Assembly: GCF_000142805.1 (NCBI RefSeq)
Contig: NC_013083.1
Span: 620,001-684,000 of the forward strand
DNA: 64,000 bases
Source of the DNA: Lachancea thermotolerans CBS 6340
Taxonomy: Eukaryota; Ascomycota; Saccharomycetes; Saccharomycetales; Saccharomycetaceae
Direction of reading: 5' to 3'
Shown: one piece after another, positions 39,150 through 48,986 of the stretch
Layout: each line of letters opens with the position of its first letter
Numbering within the stretch: the first letter of the stretch is position 1
Made by a program: the position numbers and the translations under genes
The notes under the pieces: model-generated
Told to the model about the DNA's origin: nothing
Databases searched by the model: none
The model's input: only the letters and a program-made list of their open reading frames with translations

Positions 39150-40802
39150 ATGAGTCTCACGTTAGGGCAAGCCATATGGGCCTCTGTCAAGCCAATAATC
39201 AAGATCTATCTTATTATGGGATGCGGCTTTCTGCTTGCCAGGCTAAATATACTGACAGTGGAAGCCACGCGAGCCATCTCAGACATTGTACTGACGCTTC
39301 TGCTTCCTTGTCTTTCGTTTAACAAGATTGTAGGGAACATAGAGGATCAAGACATCAAGCAGGTGGGTATAATTTGCCTATCATCGGTTTTAATCTTCGC
39401 CACCGGCTGGTTCTTTGCATATGTCATCCGGATGTTCCTACCTGTGCCAAAGCAATGGCGGGGTGGAATCCTGGCTGGAGGCATGTTTCCTAACATCAGC
39501 GACTTGCCAATCGCCTACCTGCAAACAATGGATCAAGGCCTAATCTTCACCGAGGAGCAGGGGAATAAGGGCGTGGCCAATGTCATCATCTTTCTAGCAA
39601 TGTTCCTCATCTGCGTCTTCAACTTGGGAGGGTTTAGGCTGATAGAAAAGGACTTCAACTACCACGATAAGGAGAGTGCATACGTTAACGAGGATTATGA
39701 GATGGCAGATTCTCACAAGGCTGAGGACTCTCGGAGTTCAAGCGATATAGCTCCGGGCGGTTCTCGCGCGACACCTACGCCTACGTATCGTAGTAACACA
39801 AGGGACCAAACCAGTTTGAACTCGCTCACACCCGAAGAATCTACTACCAACTCAGGGCCCTCTATTGATACTAACCAACCGGTCGCTTTGACTAACGGGA
39901 TCCAGAGAAACAGGTCTGATAGACGAGGATCTTTAGCAGGTTCAGTCAGGGCCCTGGAGCTTCGGGAAATGCCGTCTCAGGACATCACAGACCTGGTAAG
40001 AGAATATTCCAATGTTGACCAGTTCGGCCGCAGACGCAGTTCGACGGCGCACTCGCAAACGGGGTCAGGGAGGAGAGCCTCGCTTGTTCGCCGCATTCAA
40101 ACATCGGACCTTACAAGGATGGTGACCTCTGATGCTGCCGTGACGGGTAAGGACGTTGAAGAATCAGGCAAGTCGCTTCCTCATTGGATATACAAACTCG
40201 TGCCCACTCCTTACATTGTCTTTTTCCTGAAAAACTGCTTAAGGCCCTGCTCGATGGCGGTAATTTTATCTCTTATCATTGCATTTATTCCATGGGTTAA
40301 AGCGCTTTTTGTAACGAGTGAAAACACCCCTCACATAAAGCAAGCGCCTGATAACCAGCCTGCCCTGTCCTTCTTCATGGACTTTACTGCCTATATCGGC
40401 GCGGCGTCTGTGCCCTTCGGTTTGTTGTTACTGGGCGCAACGCTCGGGAGACTTAAATTAAAGAAACTATATCCTGGATTTTGGAAAAGCGCAGTCCTTC
40501 TTGTCGTTTTGAAGTTATGTGTAATGCCCATATTCGGTGTTCTGTGGTGCGACCGGCTCGTGAAAGCAGGATGGGCCAGTTGGGAAAATGACTCGATGCT
40601 CCTTTTTGTCATTGCGATCGACTGGGCGCTTCCCAGTATGACAACTGCAATTTACTTCACTGCAAGCTATACGCCACCGGATGCTGTGGAGACAGTCCAG
40701 TTAGACTGCGTCTCTTTCTTTCTAATGCTGCAGTATCCATTAATGGTAATCAGCCTGCCATTCTTAGTGACGTATTTCCTCAAAGTTCAAATGAAAGTAT
40801 AG
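39150..40802 (+). CDS. ECM3: Ecm3-like auxin-efflux-type membrane transporter
   Basis: 550 residues, against 613 for Ecm3 and 642 for its duplicate YNL095C. It has the PIN-like (auxin efflux carrier) layout. The N-terminal membrane half (about 1-170) includes MGCGFLLARLNILT and GGMFPNISDLPIAYLQ. A hydrophilic Ser/Thr/Arg-rich loop spans about 180-345, and a second membrane half (about 350-550) contains FGLLLLGATLGRLKL and IDWALPSMTTAIY. The substrate is unknown; ECM3 mutants have wall-related phenotypes. The gene points the same way as CMR2 and opposite to TMA46, whereas in S. cerevisiae both copies (YOR092W, YNL095C) would point the other way. The single gene corresponds to both duplicates, so the symbol is shared. 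Confidence 0.88.
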   Translation: MSLTLGQAIWASVKPIIKIYLIMGCGFLLARLNILTVEATRAISDIVLTLLLPCLSFNKIVGNIEDQDIKQVGIICLSSVLIFATGWFFAYVIRMFLPVPKQWRGGILAGGMFPNISDLPIAYLQTMDQGLIFTEEQGNKGVANVIIFLAMFLICVFNLGGFRLIEKDFNYHDKESAYVNEDYEMADSHKAEDSRSSSDIAPGGSRATPTPTYRSNTRDQTSLNSLTPEESTTNSGPSIDTNQPVALTNGIQRNRSDRRGSLAGSVRALELREMPSQDITDLVREYSNVDQFGRRRSSTAHSQTGSGRRASLVRRIQTSDLTRMVTSDAAVTGKDVEESGKSLPHWIYKLVPTPYIVFFLKNCLRPCSMAVILSLIIAFIPWVKALFVTSENTPHIKQAPDNQPALSFFMDFTAYIGAASVPFGLLLLGATLGRLKLKKLYPGFWKSAVLLVVLKLCVMPIFGVLWCDRLVKAGWASWENDSMLLFVIAIDWALPSMTTAIYFTASYTPPDAVETVQLDCVSFFLMLQYPLMVISLPFLVTYFLKVQMKV

Positions 40803-41163
40803 ATAGAACACTCAAGCATACATAAGTTTTTAAATTCCTCATACCAACGCAAATTGGCACTTCATATTCTTGCTTCTGTTACTTGCACTTTATATTAATT
40901 GTCGTTTATAAACGTAACAACCCTCAAAATTCACAAAGTTGAAGCTCATCGAAGAAGAGATTTTGCGCAAACCCCTAAATAAGCCATAAAGAACATAGAT
41001 CTTGTGGCCAGTTTTCGTTGATTACTCTTAAGTGCTTAAGACTGGACCAGAGCGTATTATAGCTGCCGTTTTGTTGGATCTAAAGAGCGTTCTATACCAG
41101 ACAAGATCTATATCTTTGTCCAAAAGGTTCAAACGTCGTAGATTCCTGAAGAAGAGGACGAAA
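40803..41163. other. intergenic region ECM3 / APP1
   Basis: About 360 bases. The APP1 frame is open without a stop from 41032 but has no ATG before 41164. The left part is AT-rich and probably carries the ECM3 3' end and APP1 promoter. Nothing else was recognised. Confidence 0.5.
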
Positions 41164-42909
41164 ATGAATAACAGCGATGAATATAGAGGAACAGGATCGC
41201 TTAATCGGCGGCAGAGACTTATGAATATCATGAAGACTACGCGAGACGCGTACATCCCGGCATTTACAACAACTCTTTCACAGTTCAGATCAGAAGCCAG
41301 TAGCACCATAAAGGGTTACTATGACAGTGCGAACCACACTGGAGCAACTCAGGGCGTGCGCACCTGGCCGGTCGATATGAAAACACTGATTTACCCATCG
41401 TACACGCGCATGGTGGACCAGAGGTATTTCGAGACACATATTAGGGGTCTCGTTTTCTCACCGGGGACTATGAACCGTAAGTCGAGACTCATCTTATCTC
41501 TGTGCCGGCAATTAGTTCGCCCTTCTTCGCCTAGCGAGAGAGCGGCTTTAGAAGAGCAGCTGGAAGCACCACTGAATGATTCGCAGTCAATCTCAGATAG
41601 CGCATCTACACATTCATCGCTTAGCCTAGATAACAGCGATGATGATACCCTCCGTTCCAGAATTTCTGGATTTTTGCATAAGCACATCATGGGAGTGACA
41701 CTGACTATAGACATATCAGACGGGTCTTCCTTGAAAGAAAGAACATCTGTTGTTACAGACAATTATGGGAACTACGATGTAAAAGTTGCAACTCAATTCC
41801 AACCCCAAAACATAACCATTAATATCGATACCAAAGATGGCTGCACCGTCAACTGTCCTATCAACATTGTAAAAGACCAAGGCTTCGCTTTAATAAGCGA
41901 CGTGGACGACACTATTAAGCACACAGGAGTAACAGGGGATAAGAGGTCGATGTTCAGTAATGTTTTCGTGCATGAATTTAAAACATGGGCGATCCCTGGG
42001 ATGTCCCTGTGGTACAATACACTCAAAGATTCCGAAGGTGTTGACTTCTTTTATGTTTCTAATTCTCCATTTCAAATCTATCCTGTTCTTGAAGACTACG
42101 TGTCCAAGCACTTTCCAATGGGCCCACTCTTTCTGAAGCAGTACTCTGGAAATCTAGTCTCGAGCCTCATGTCTTCCAGTGCCAAAAGAAAATTAGGAAC
42201 CATCCTTGGAATTCTGGCTGATTTTCCTCACAAGCGTTTTATCCTTGTTGGTGATTCTGGGGAGGGAGACTTAGAAGCCTACACTGAGGCAGTTAAGCTG
42301 TTTCCAAATCAAATTCTTGGAGTATACATTCGTTGCTGCAAGGACTCGATGAGTGATGTCGCAGCCTATGGCCACAAAGTGATAGATGAACTCAATGCCT
42401 TGATAGAGAAAAAGTATTACAGCAAAACCAATATTCCCTCGACCAGTGGAGAAGTTTCCAGCACTCGAAAGGATTTGACAAAAAGCCCAAGTATTCCTGA
42501 CCTCATTCAGCTTGATGATGTTAAAACACCACCTTTGAAACCCACAAAAAAGCCTATGCTGACTTCAGCGCAGAGGCAGGAAATTGAAAGTTCCAAGAAA
42601 GCTCAACCACCGCTTCCACCGAGAAAACACCGTACCTTTCCAAGTAGCATAAAAGAACCTAGTACTGTAAATCGGAGCGCCACCGATGACGCTATATATT
42701 ACACACCATCATCGCAGAACGACTACGGTTCTTATCCCACGTTTTTTGATTCTAAAGCAGATTCATGGCGCCAGAGAGTAGTACAAACAATAAAGGAACT
42801 GAAAAACTGTAATGCACAGACACGTCTCCAGTTCTTTACAGAACCAGAGTTATGTTTAGAAGACAGCATCGAAACCATCAGGAAAGAGAAAGCGCGAAAC
42901 ATAGCCTAG
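41164..42909 (+). CDS. APP1: App1, phosphatidate phosphatase of actin patches
   Basis: 581 residues, against 587 in S. cerevisiae. The catalytic motif DxDxT is D246-V-D248-D-T250, inside LISDVDDTIKHTGVTGD. FYVSNSPFQIYPVL and FILVGDSGEGDLEAY are further conserved stretches of the App1 domain. The tail (about 440-530) has Pro-rich segments such as PPLPPRKHR, expected to bind SH3 domains of actin-patch proteins. It makes diacylglycerol at endocytic patches. The gene corresponds to YNL094W, so here it lies among genes kept only on the other duplicated segment. The start is ATG 41164, which matches the family start (MNN against MNS). Confidence 0.93.
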   Translation: MNNSDEYRGTGSLNRRQRLMNIMKTTRDAYIPAFTTTLSQFRSEASSTIKGYYDSANHTGATQGVRTWPVDMKTLIYPSYTRMVDQRYFETHIRGLVFSPGTMNRKSRLILSLCRQLVRPSSPSERAALEEQLEAPLNDSQSISDSASTHSSLSLDNSDDDTLRSRISGFLHKHIMGVTLTIDISDGSSLKERTSVVTDNYGNYDVKVATQFQPQNITINIDTKDGCTVNCPINIVKDQGFALISDVDDTIKHTGVTGDKRSMFSNVFVHEFKTWAIPGMSLWYNTLKDSEGVDFFYVSNSPFQIYPVLEDYVSKHFPMGPLFLKQYSGNLVSSLMSSSAKRKLGTILGILADFPHKRFILVGDSGEGDLEAYTEAVKLFPNQILGVYIRCCKDSMSDVAAYGHKVIDELNALIEKKYYSKTNIPSTSGEVSSTRKDLTKSPSIPDLIQLDDVKTPPLKPTKKPMLTSAQRQEIESSKKAQPPLPPRKHRTFPSSIKEPSTVNRSATDDAIYYTPSSQNDYGSYPTFFDSKADSWRQRVVQTIKELKNCNAQTRLQFFTEPELCLEDSIETIRKEKARNIA

Positions 42910-43060
42910 TATTTCTTGATCTAAATAATAGCAAAAGAAAAAGCTTCCGCGCAGACCTTTGACATAATAATCACAGCTTCGACTATGTTGGAAATGACTT
43001 TGATTAGGTGTACAAAATATAATATATTTTATGTAGGGGAAGATCAGACTCAAGAGATCT

Positions 43061-44086
43061 TCATGCAGATGCAGTGGTTGTCGTTTTGTTAACGAGATCA
43101 AAAGTCGGGTTACTACCGTCACCGTAATCCTTAATGCCATCACCAGTGTTCGCTTCGGCATCTTTCAAAGCCCTGGTAAATTCAGACAAGTCCCAAGCCG
43201 AGCCCTTTGTCGCGTCCATGTCATCAACCTCCGCAAACTTCTTGTCCTCCGTGAACTTTTTCAGCACGACTTCACGGCCAGTGGGCTTTCTCTTAGCTTC
43301 GTCCCTCTTTTCTGCGTTGATCTTTTGGGTGATATGATCTTGTTTCCATTTTGCGAAATTTGCAACAGTGATAGGAGTCAGCTTGGATTTGTCCAGCTTG
43401 TCTCTCTCCGTTTCTATAAATTCTTCCAAGGTGATTTTGGGTTGGCTGTCTAGGGCCTCTTTCTCCAATCTCTTTTGCTCTTTAGTCTTCAACACGAAAC
43501 CTTCAGGCAGAGAGTGCCTGTACATACATTTATCACCGCCATTGGGGCACACCCAAAACCAACCGTATTTGCCGTTTTCCACAGCCTCGATAAAGAACTT
43601 GCAAACCTTGTCCGTGGTTGTACGAAGGTTCCCGTGCTTGGATAAAATGACAGACCGAAGCTTCTCTTCGTCCCACTGATCCATAGTATCGGCTTCCTTC
43701 TCGGCTCTGGCATCCTGGTACAGGTCCTTCTTCTCGACACGGCGTCCTACGTTGGGGTCATGCGAAAACTTACACCTAGCGCCCTTGTTACAGTTTCCAA
43801 TTTTGAACATAGCGCACAACACGGTCTTGGGGTCTACACCAGACTTCACAGACTGATCCATCGCAGGGTTGAATAGCGCTCTTCTCTCGGCTTCCTGTCT
43901 TTCCCTCAAAAGTTTCTCTTCCTGCTTCTTACGCTTCATTTCCTCCTTCTTTGGATCCACCTGCGTCTGAACCTGCTGAATGAACTTCTGGACCTTAGTA
44001 GAACGGTTTTTGTTCTTCATACCGAACGTCTTGTCGACATTGTCCTTCTTCTTCACTGGCTGCTGCTGCTTCTTCTTTGGTGGCAT
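43061..44086 (-). CDS. TMA46: Tma46, ribosome-associated CCCH zinc-finger protein (DFRP)
   Basis: 341 residues, against 345 in S. cerevisiae. The Lys-rich N-terminus ([15 protein letters not shown]) precedes two CCCH fingers: C91-C99-C105-H109 and C162-C180-C187-H191. The C-terminal DFRP region (about 220-310) binds the GTPase Rbg1 in this family. It associates with translating ribosomes and has human counterpart ZC3H15/DFRP1. It is divergent from PTC5, with an AAAAATTTT run in the shared 194-base promoter. The ATG at 44086 is the first Met, and the gene order matches YOR091W-YOR090C. Confidence 0.94.
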   Translation of the reverse strand: MPPKKKQQQPVKKKDNVDKTFGMKNKNRSTKVQKFIQQVQTQVDPKKEEMKRKKQEEKLLRERQEAERRALFNPAMDQSVKSGVDPKTVLCAMFKIGNCNKGARCKFSHDPNVGRRVEKKDLYQDARAEKEADTMDQWDEEKLRSVILSKHGNLRTTTDKVCKFFIEAVENGKYGWFWVCPNGGDKCMYRHSLPEGFVLKTKEQKRLEKEALDSQPKITLEEFIETERDKLDKSKLTPITVANFAKWKQDHITQKINAEKRDEAKRKPTGREVVLKKFTEDKKFAEVDDMDATKGSAWDLSEFTRALKDAEANTGDGIKDYGDGSNPTFDLVNKTTTTASA

Positions 44087-44261
44087 TTCTGCTAATCAGT
44101 TGTATTGTTTTATTTCGGCCTCTCGGAAAACTGTGCTGCTGAGAATGACGTTAATCGAACTCTCTCAAACTCACCTATGGCTGTTCTTGAAACTTTTCCT
44201 CAATCATTAATCAAGACTTGTCGAAAGTTCCACTTTTTTGCAAAAATTTTTAAGAATCTCG

Positions 44262-44375
44262 ATGGAAAAAAAAAGTGTTGATGTCACGTTATACGTCCGA
44301 AGGCTTAAATGTCAAACTAAGGAAGATCTTAAAGGACCTAGGAATTCCAAGACTTATATTTCGAAGAGGGAATAA
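44262..44375 (+). promoter_or_regulatory. upstream ORF overlapping the PTC5 start
   Basis: An ATG 19 bases before the PTC5 start opens a 37-codon frame in another register that runs across it and stops at 44375. If transcripts begin upstream of 44262, this frame would lower initiation at 44281, and ribosomes could restart at the in-frame ATG at 44389, still leaving a presequence-like N-terminus. All three ATGs have T at -3, a weak context. Whether the leader includes 44262 is not known. Confidence 0.4.
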
Positions 44376-45942
44376 ATTGGCAGCTTCTATGAACGGCATT
44401 CCGAGACTTACGCGCGGATACGCTACCAGAGTCTTGCGCTCGAAATCTGGAATGAAGAAAGGCGCATTGCTCGCCGGCAGTTCTTTACTGTTAACTTATA
44501 TGTGCTGGGACACTAAGTTTGTGTCCTGTGAGAGCATAAAGGGCATAAAACAGTACAATTCAGGCCCAAGTGACTCTGATCAAAGCAACACTATCTCACT
44601 GCTCTCTGATAAAGAAGTCACGCAGCGCTTGAGGCAGATGGAAAAAAGCTACTACGTACAAAGAGGGCGCGGAGTGCTACGTTACGACCTCGCCCAATTG
44701 CCCTCTAACGCACCAATAGAAGATAATCATATCGAGCAAGTGATCACGGTCCCAGTTTCTTCTGGCGGCCAGGAGGAAGCGGACCTGTATTTCTTCGGTG
44801 TATTCGACGGTCACGGCGGGCCCTACACATCGGCGAAGCTTTCGCAGAGTCTGGTGCCATATGTGGCACACCAATTAGGGCAAATTTATGGTGACTTTTC
44901 TCTCTCTGAGGGGGGTCCAGGGGCATTTTCTGCCGCGACTGACTCGGCAATCACCACTGCGTTCAAAAACCTAGACAGGGACCTTGTGTATGGAGCGCTA
45001 GGTAAGCTGTTCGAAGAGCCCACCAAGCAGAACCTAGTGAGCGCCTTACCTGCGATCTCAGGGTCCTGCGCGCTTTTGACAATGTTCGACTCCAACGAAA
45101 ATACCATTAAGTGCGCTGTAACAGGCGACTCGAGGGCCCTACTAGGCTCGCAAGACAGCAACGGTCAGTGGACCGTCAAAGCGCTGTCTGTTGACCAGAC
45201 AGCTGACAACACAGAAGAAGTCGAGCGCATTCGCGCAGAACATCCAGGGGAGCCGGGCGCAGTGCGCAATGGCCGTGTGCTGGGCTCGCTCCAGCCCTCA
45301 CGAGCCTTTGGCGACTATCGCTATAAGATCAAGGAGCTTGCCGGCAAGGTAGTCAGCGATCTTCCAGGCCATTTGAGGGTCTATTTTCGCCGCGAGCCCC
45401 GTGATTTCAAGACGCCCCCTTATGTGACCGCAGAACCTGTCATCACCTCCACCAAACTAGATTCCAACGCCAAGTTCATGGTCTTGGCTTCCGATGGGCT
45501 TTTTGAGCTGCTTACCAACGAAGAAATAGCAGGCCTGGTCGTGAATTGGATGCAGCATAGCAAGAACGCGCACTTCGGAAACTCTGCGGGCATTCAAAAA
45601 GACTCGCATGGCGCCAAGTCCATACCACCCGTTACTGACCTGTCAACGCATAAAGAGCAGCAGAGACGCGTTTTCTCCAGGACTGGCCAATCCTCCTCTC
45701 CCGTGTCTATCCTCGATGACGCGAATGTTGCTACACACCTGATAAGAAACGCACTCAGTGCCGGAGGCAACAAAGACTACGTGTCGACCCTCGTTAGCAT
45801 TCCCTCGCCCATGAGTCGCAAATACAGAGATGATTTGACTGTAACCGTGGTTTTCTTCGGTGAAGGACAAGACCTCGGCAAGATCGACGGCCAATTGATA
45901 CCCAACTATGAAGCCACTTCTCCTCCGCGTCCTAAACTCTGA
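44281..45942 (+). CDS. PTC5: Ptc5, mitochondrial PP2C phosphatase
   Basis: 553 residues, against 572 in S. cerevisiae. The N-terminus is basic and hydroxylated like a mitochondrial presequence, followed by a membrane segment (about 61-76, GALLAGSSLLLTYMCW). The PP2C domain has FGVFDGHGG, GSCALLTMF with TGDSRALLG, the SLQPSRAFGDYRYK stretch, SDGLFELLT and DDLTVTVVFF, giving the metal-binding aspartates. It dephosphorylates Pda1 and so activates pyruvate dehydrogenase. The ATG at 44281 gives the family length. An out-of-frame ATG at 44262 opens a 37-codon frame that ends at 44375, and a second in-frame ATG follows at 44389. Confidence 0.93.
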   Translation: MSRYTSEGLNVKLRKILKDLGIPRLIFRRGNKLAASMNGIPRLTRGYATRVLRSKSGMKKGALLAGSSLLLTYMCWDTKFVSCESIKGIKQYNSGPSDSDQSNTISLLSDKEVTQRLRQMEKSYYVQRGRGVLRYDLAQLPSNAPIEDNHIEQVITVPVSSGGQEEADLYFFGVFDGHGGPYTSAKLSQSLVPYVAHQLGQIYGDFSLSEGGPGAFSAATDSAITTAFKNLDRDLVYGALGKLFEEPTKQNLVSALPAISGSCALLTMFDSNENTIKCAVTGDSRALLGSQDSNGQWTVKALSVDQTADNTEEVERIRAEHPGEPGAVRNGRVLGSLQPSRAFGDYRYKIKELAGKVVSDLPGHLRVYFRREPRDFKTPPYVTAEPVITSTKLDSNAKFMVLASDGLFELLTNEEIAGLVVNWMQHSKNAHFGNSAGIQKDSHGAKSIPPVTDLSTHKEQQRRVFSRTGQSSSPVSILDDANVATHLIRNALSAGGNKDYVSTLVSIPSPMSRKYRDDLTVTVVFFGEGQDLGKIDGQLIPNYEATSPPRPKL

Positions 45943-46126
45943 AAAAGGCTCATTAGGGCTAAACAGCAGCATTCGTTTTATTCCTAAGCGCACTATTCTT
46001 GTTCATCACTATATACGAACGTAATGTCCCATGTACAAATTAGAAATCGATCAAGATTACCAGGGGTATCGCAAGACATTACGAAAGATTAAATAGTACT
46101 AACCAAAGGTACTTGTAGGATTCGAT

Positions 46127-46765
46127 ATGAACAGCGCTCTGACATCTATCAAGCTGGTTCTGCTTGGTGAGGCTGCAGTAGGGAAATCGTCCATCGTTCT
46201 GAGGTTTGTTTCGAATGATTTTGCCGAAAATAAAGAGCCCACTATCGGAGCAGCGTTTTTGACGCAGAGGGTTAACATGGGAGATCACACTATAAAGTTC
46301 GAGATCTGGGACACTGCTGGTCAGGAGCGTTTCGCATCGCTAGCCCCCATGTACTACAGGAACGCCCAGGCTGCTCTGGTGGTATATGATGTGACGAAGC
46401 CCCAGTCGTTTATCAAGGCCCGCCACTGGGTTAAAGAGCTACGTGAGCAGGCATCGAAAGACATCATCATTGCCCTAGTCGGGAACAAGCTGGATATGGT
46501 AGAGACAGGCGCTGAGAGAAAGGTGGCGCTCGAGGAGGCAGAAAACTTAGCATCACAAGAAGGACTGCTGTTCTTTGAGACAAGCGCTAAGACAGGAAGT
46601 AACGTCAATGAAGTGTTTCTGGCTATCGGCCAAAAGATTCCACTGAAATCAGCACAGCAACAGCAGCAGGGACAGGGCTCTTCGGGCCTGCGAATCAACG
46701 ACGATTCAAGGGTGGACCTTCGGGCAGCGCAAGATGGCCCTGCTCCCAGCAGCTGTAACTGCTAG
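46127..46765 (+). CDS. VPS21: Vps21, Rab5-type endosomal GTPase
   Basis: 212 residues, against 210 in S. cerevisiae. G1 is GEAAVGKS (14-21), G3 is WDTAGQERF (61-69), with NKLD and TSAKTG for guanine binding. The Rab5-like effector region [12 protein letters not shown] is kept, and the C-terminus ends in CNC for double geranylgeranylation. It directs vesicle tethering and fusion at early and late endosomes. A Gln-rich stretch near residues 186-191 is in the variable tail. The gene stands for both S. cerevisiae duplicates here (VPS21 YOR089C and YPT53 YNL093W), lying between PTC5 and YVC1. Confidence 0.95.
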   Translation: MNSALTSIKLVLLGEAAVGKSSIVLRFVSNDFAENKEPTIGAAFLTQRVNMGDHTIKFEIWDTAGQERFASLAPMYYRNAQAALVVYDVTKPQSFIKARHWVKELREQASKDIIIALVGNKLDMVETGAERKVALEEAENLASQEGLLFFETSAKTGSNVNEVFLAIGQKIPLKSAQQQQQGQGSSGLRINDDSRVDLRAAQDGPAPSSCNC

Positions 46766-46946
46766 ATAGACTCAACGTGGTTATAAGCATATAAAGTGTA
46801 CCGGTATTCAAGTAAGGCTTAATCGCTTCAAGAAATTATATAAGGGCTGTAAATGCTGATTATATAAGAGATTACAGATCCCTGTTACAACAAAAGAGTA
46901 GCTGGACAAAGCGTTCATCTAGCTTTCTGATATTTATCGAATGTTA

Positions 46947-48986
46947 CTAAGTTTTGCTCTTTGGGTTGGAAGGCGACATCTCTTTGACTGCCATGGTTAA
47001 CTCTTGTACCATTTTGGTCAGTTCTTCAATTTTTTTGTCAGAGTTGTCAGCTTTCTCAGTAATCTCGCGATAAACATCATAGAATTCCCAGCCGATGCCT
47101 GAGTCAAAGCCTTGGTCGACTGGCTGGACAGCCCTTTTGACGCTCTTGAACCATGAGGCCTTAACTCTGAAATCAGGGTCTGCAGTTTCAGCTTCTCTCT
47201 GTAGGTTCAAAGATCTCTTGTTCTTTACTTGAGTCGCTGCAATTCCTGAGTTTCCGCTGTGAGGGATCCATCCGTCTGCATCATCAACATAGCCATCTGT
47301 GAGATCCCAAGCGGTGTCCGTTTCGTTTGCATCATCTTCAAGTTTTCTCATCCTGTTGTATGCCACACGTTTCGCTTCCCTAACTTCTTTGACCGCAATA
47401 AATACTAGCATAGGGAAGTATGCCACCGTCATAACGAGGTGAGTCAAAGCCTTAGCCGTTTTCTGTGGGAGCATCAGCATAAATGGCATCAACATCAGCT
47501 CGATGAGATTAAGGGGTGGTACATAAACGTCTTCATCCGGTGCTCTAATGTACCTCAGGGTTTTTTGAGCCATTAGAGCCATGTACTCGTCAAGCGCGTT
47601 GTCAATCACCTTTTCATAGGCGGTACTGTAAAGCGCAATCAGGATATTCAACAAAATCACTGATACGATGAAGCAGTAGACGTAATAGAGTATTCCTGCA
47701 TATGGGGGCGCAAAATCTTTGAACATTTTGAAGTCTCCAGAACCTAAAACTGTGAGCATCAAGTTCGAAACAATAGGCCAGGTAATTTCGCGGTTTCCGT
47801 CAGAGGAATCGAGACCAATGAACCCTTGCAGGAAGCCGATTATCAACAAAAACAGCAGAAAGAAGAATACTATCGATTCTTGCATCATATGCTTCAAAAC
47901 AACTAGCAAAGCACCAACAAATCTGCTAGATTCTAAGTAAAGCAAAAGCCGAGCCCAGACAAGGGGCGCAGCGCAGGATAGAACCCTGTATGAAATTTTG
48001 TCCCAGTATTCAGCTGGCATTGTTGTTTTGATAGGGCTAACGCTAACAATTCTCAGAACCATAGATGTTAGGATTGTGAAGTACATTGTGTCGTTGAAGG
48101 CATTCCAGAACCCAATGTAACTTCTCCCGACGTGATAGATTTTGTTAAGTTCATCCAGAGTACTTCCAATGGTAAAGAAGTAAAACAGCCCCTCGCTGAA
48201 CTCGATACCATCGACGGCGGTAGAGTCTTTGCCATTAACCACAGCGGTATAGAGGATTACGAATATGAGCGAAAACCATATCTGTAGCCAATTTTGATAC
48301 ATTGGTGTCTTCAACCGGTCCGGATGGAAGTGGCTGCTAAACCTAGCCGAAGGAATTACGTCACAAAGCACATATGCTTTGGAGTCTTGTCTATGCTGAA
48401 CAATCCAGCCGCGCCACAACCATTTCAGACAGCGCTGGTATCCGCTCGACCCAATTACAGTAGTACAGTGCATGTCCATTGCGAGCTCAAGCGCATTTTG
48501 TGCTACACTATCTTCATCGTTTTCGTTTATCACATAACGACGACAGAGCATCTGGATGAACAAAAATTGCGCGTCGCGCTGTTCCTCCTGTTCTATGATA
48601 AGCTTGCATAGCTGTTGGGCAGCAGAAGCCCTCAGGTTGTAGATTTCGGCATTATGTAATTCTGCCGCCGCCAGGTCCCAGTACCATGCGCATACTTTGA
48701 GAAGACAAAAAATGAGCGCAGACTGATACTTGCGCAACGACTGCTGATTTCCTTTGCTTCCGCCACATGCTTCGCGGGCAAGCGCTATCACACGGGAATT
48801 TAGAATTCGAGAGTGGTCACACATTATTGCCTGTTCTTCATAGAGAATAGGCACCACTTTGTCAATCAGGTATTTCAGGTTTAGTGAGATTCGTAGAAGT
48901 TGCCTGGGATGTGGTGCCTCACATCCGGGCGGGTGATCTAACGTCCAGTCGACGCCGGCAGCCGTAGGAAGTGCATAAGTTGGCAT
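46947..48986 (-). CDS. YVC1: Yvc1, vacuolar TRP-type cation channel
   Basis: 679 residues, against 675 in S. cerevisiae. A long cytosolic N-terminal part (about 1-230) is followed by six predicted membrane segments between about 235 and 470. Visible examples are WLQIWFSLIFVILYTAVV, ESIVFFFLLFLLIIGFLQGF and YVYCFIVSVILLNILIALY, with the pore region in between (ITWPIVSNLMLTVLGSGDF). The C-terminal tail has an acidic stretch (DDANETDTAWDLTDGYVDD) and ends in a coiled coil (about 640-675). It releases vacuolar calcium on hyperosmotic shock. It corresponds to YOR087W. The first Met (48986) matches the family start; VPS21 converges on it. Confidence 0.94.
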   Translation of the reverse strand: MPTYALPTAAGVDWTLDHPPGCEAPHPRQLLRISLNLKYLIDKVVPILYEEQAIMCDHSRILNSRVIALAREACGGSKGNQQSLRKYQSALIFCLLKVCAWYWDLAAAELHNAEIYNLRASAAQQLCKLIIEQEEQRDAQFLFIQMLCRRYVINENDEDSVAQNALELAMDMHCTTVIGSSGYQRCLKWLWRGWIVQHRQDSKAYVLCDVIPSARFSSHFHPDRLKTPMYQNWLQIWFSLIFVILYTAVVNGKDSTAVDGIEFSEGLFYFFTIGSTLDELNKIYHVGRSYIGFWNAFNDTMYFTILTSMVLRIVSVSPIKTTMPAEYWDKISYRVLSCAAPLVWARLLLYLESSRFVGALLVVLKHMMQESIVFFFLLFLLIIGFLQGFIGLDSSDGNREITWPIVSNLMLTVLGSGDFKMFKDFAPPYAGILYYVYCFIVSVILLNILIALYSTAYEKVIDNALDEYMALMAQKTLRYIRAPDEDVYVPPLNLIELMLMPFMLMLPQKTAKALTHLVMTVAYFPMLVFIAVKEVREAKRVAYNRMRKLEDDANETDTAWDLTDGYVDDADGWIPHSGNSGIAATQVKNKRSLNLQREAETADPDFRVKASWFKSVKRAVQPVDQGFDSGIGWEFYDVYREITEKADNSDKKIEELTKMVQELTMAVKEMSPSNPKSKT

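Noticed and set aside
41032-41163. 44-codon open extension upstream of the APP1 ATG, starting with GTG and rich in Lys and Arg
   Set aside because: No ATG, the family start matches 41164, and a stop-free run of this length is not rare by chance. Non-ATG starts at 363, 9597-11669 (5' end), 12373, 20065, 22486, 30790, 32588, 33855 and 44275 were rejected for the same reason.
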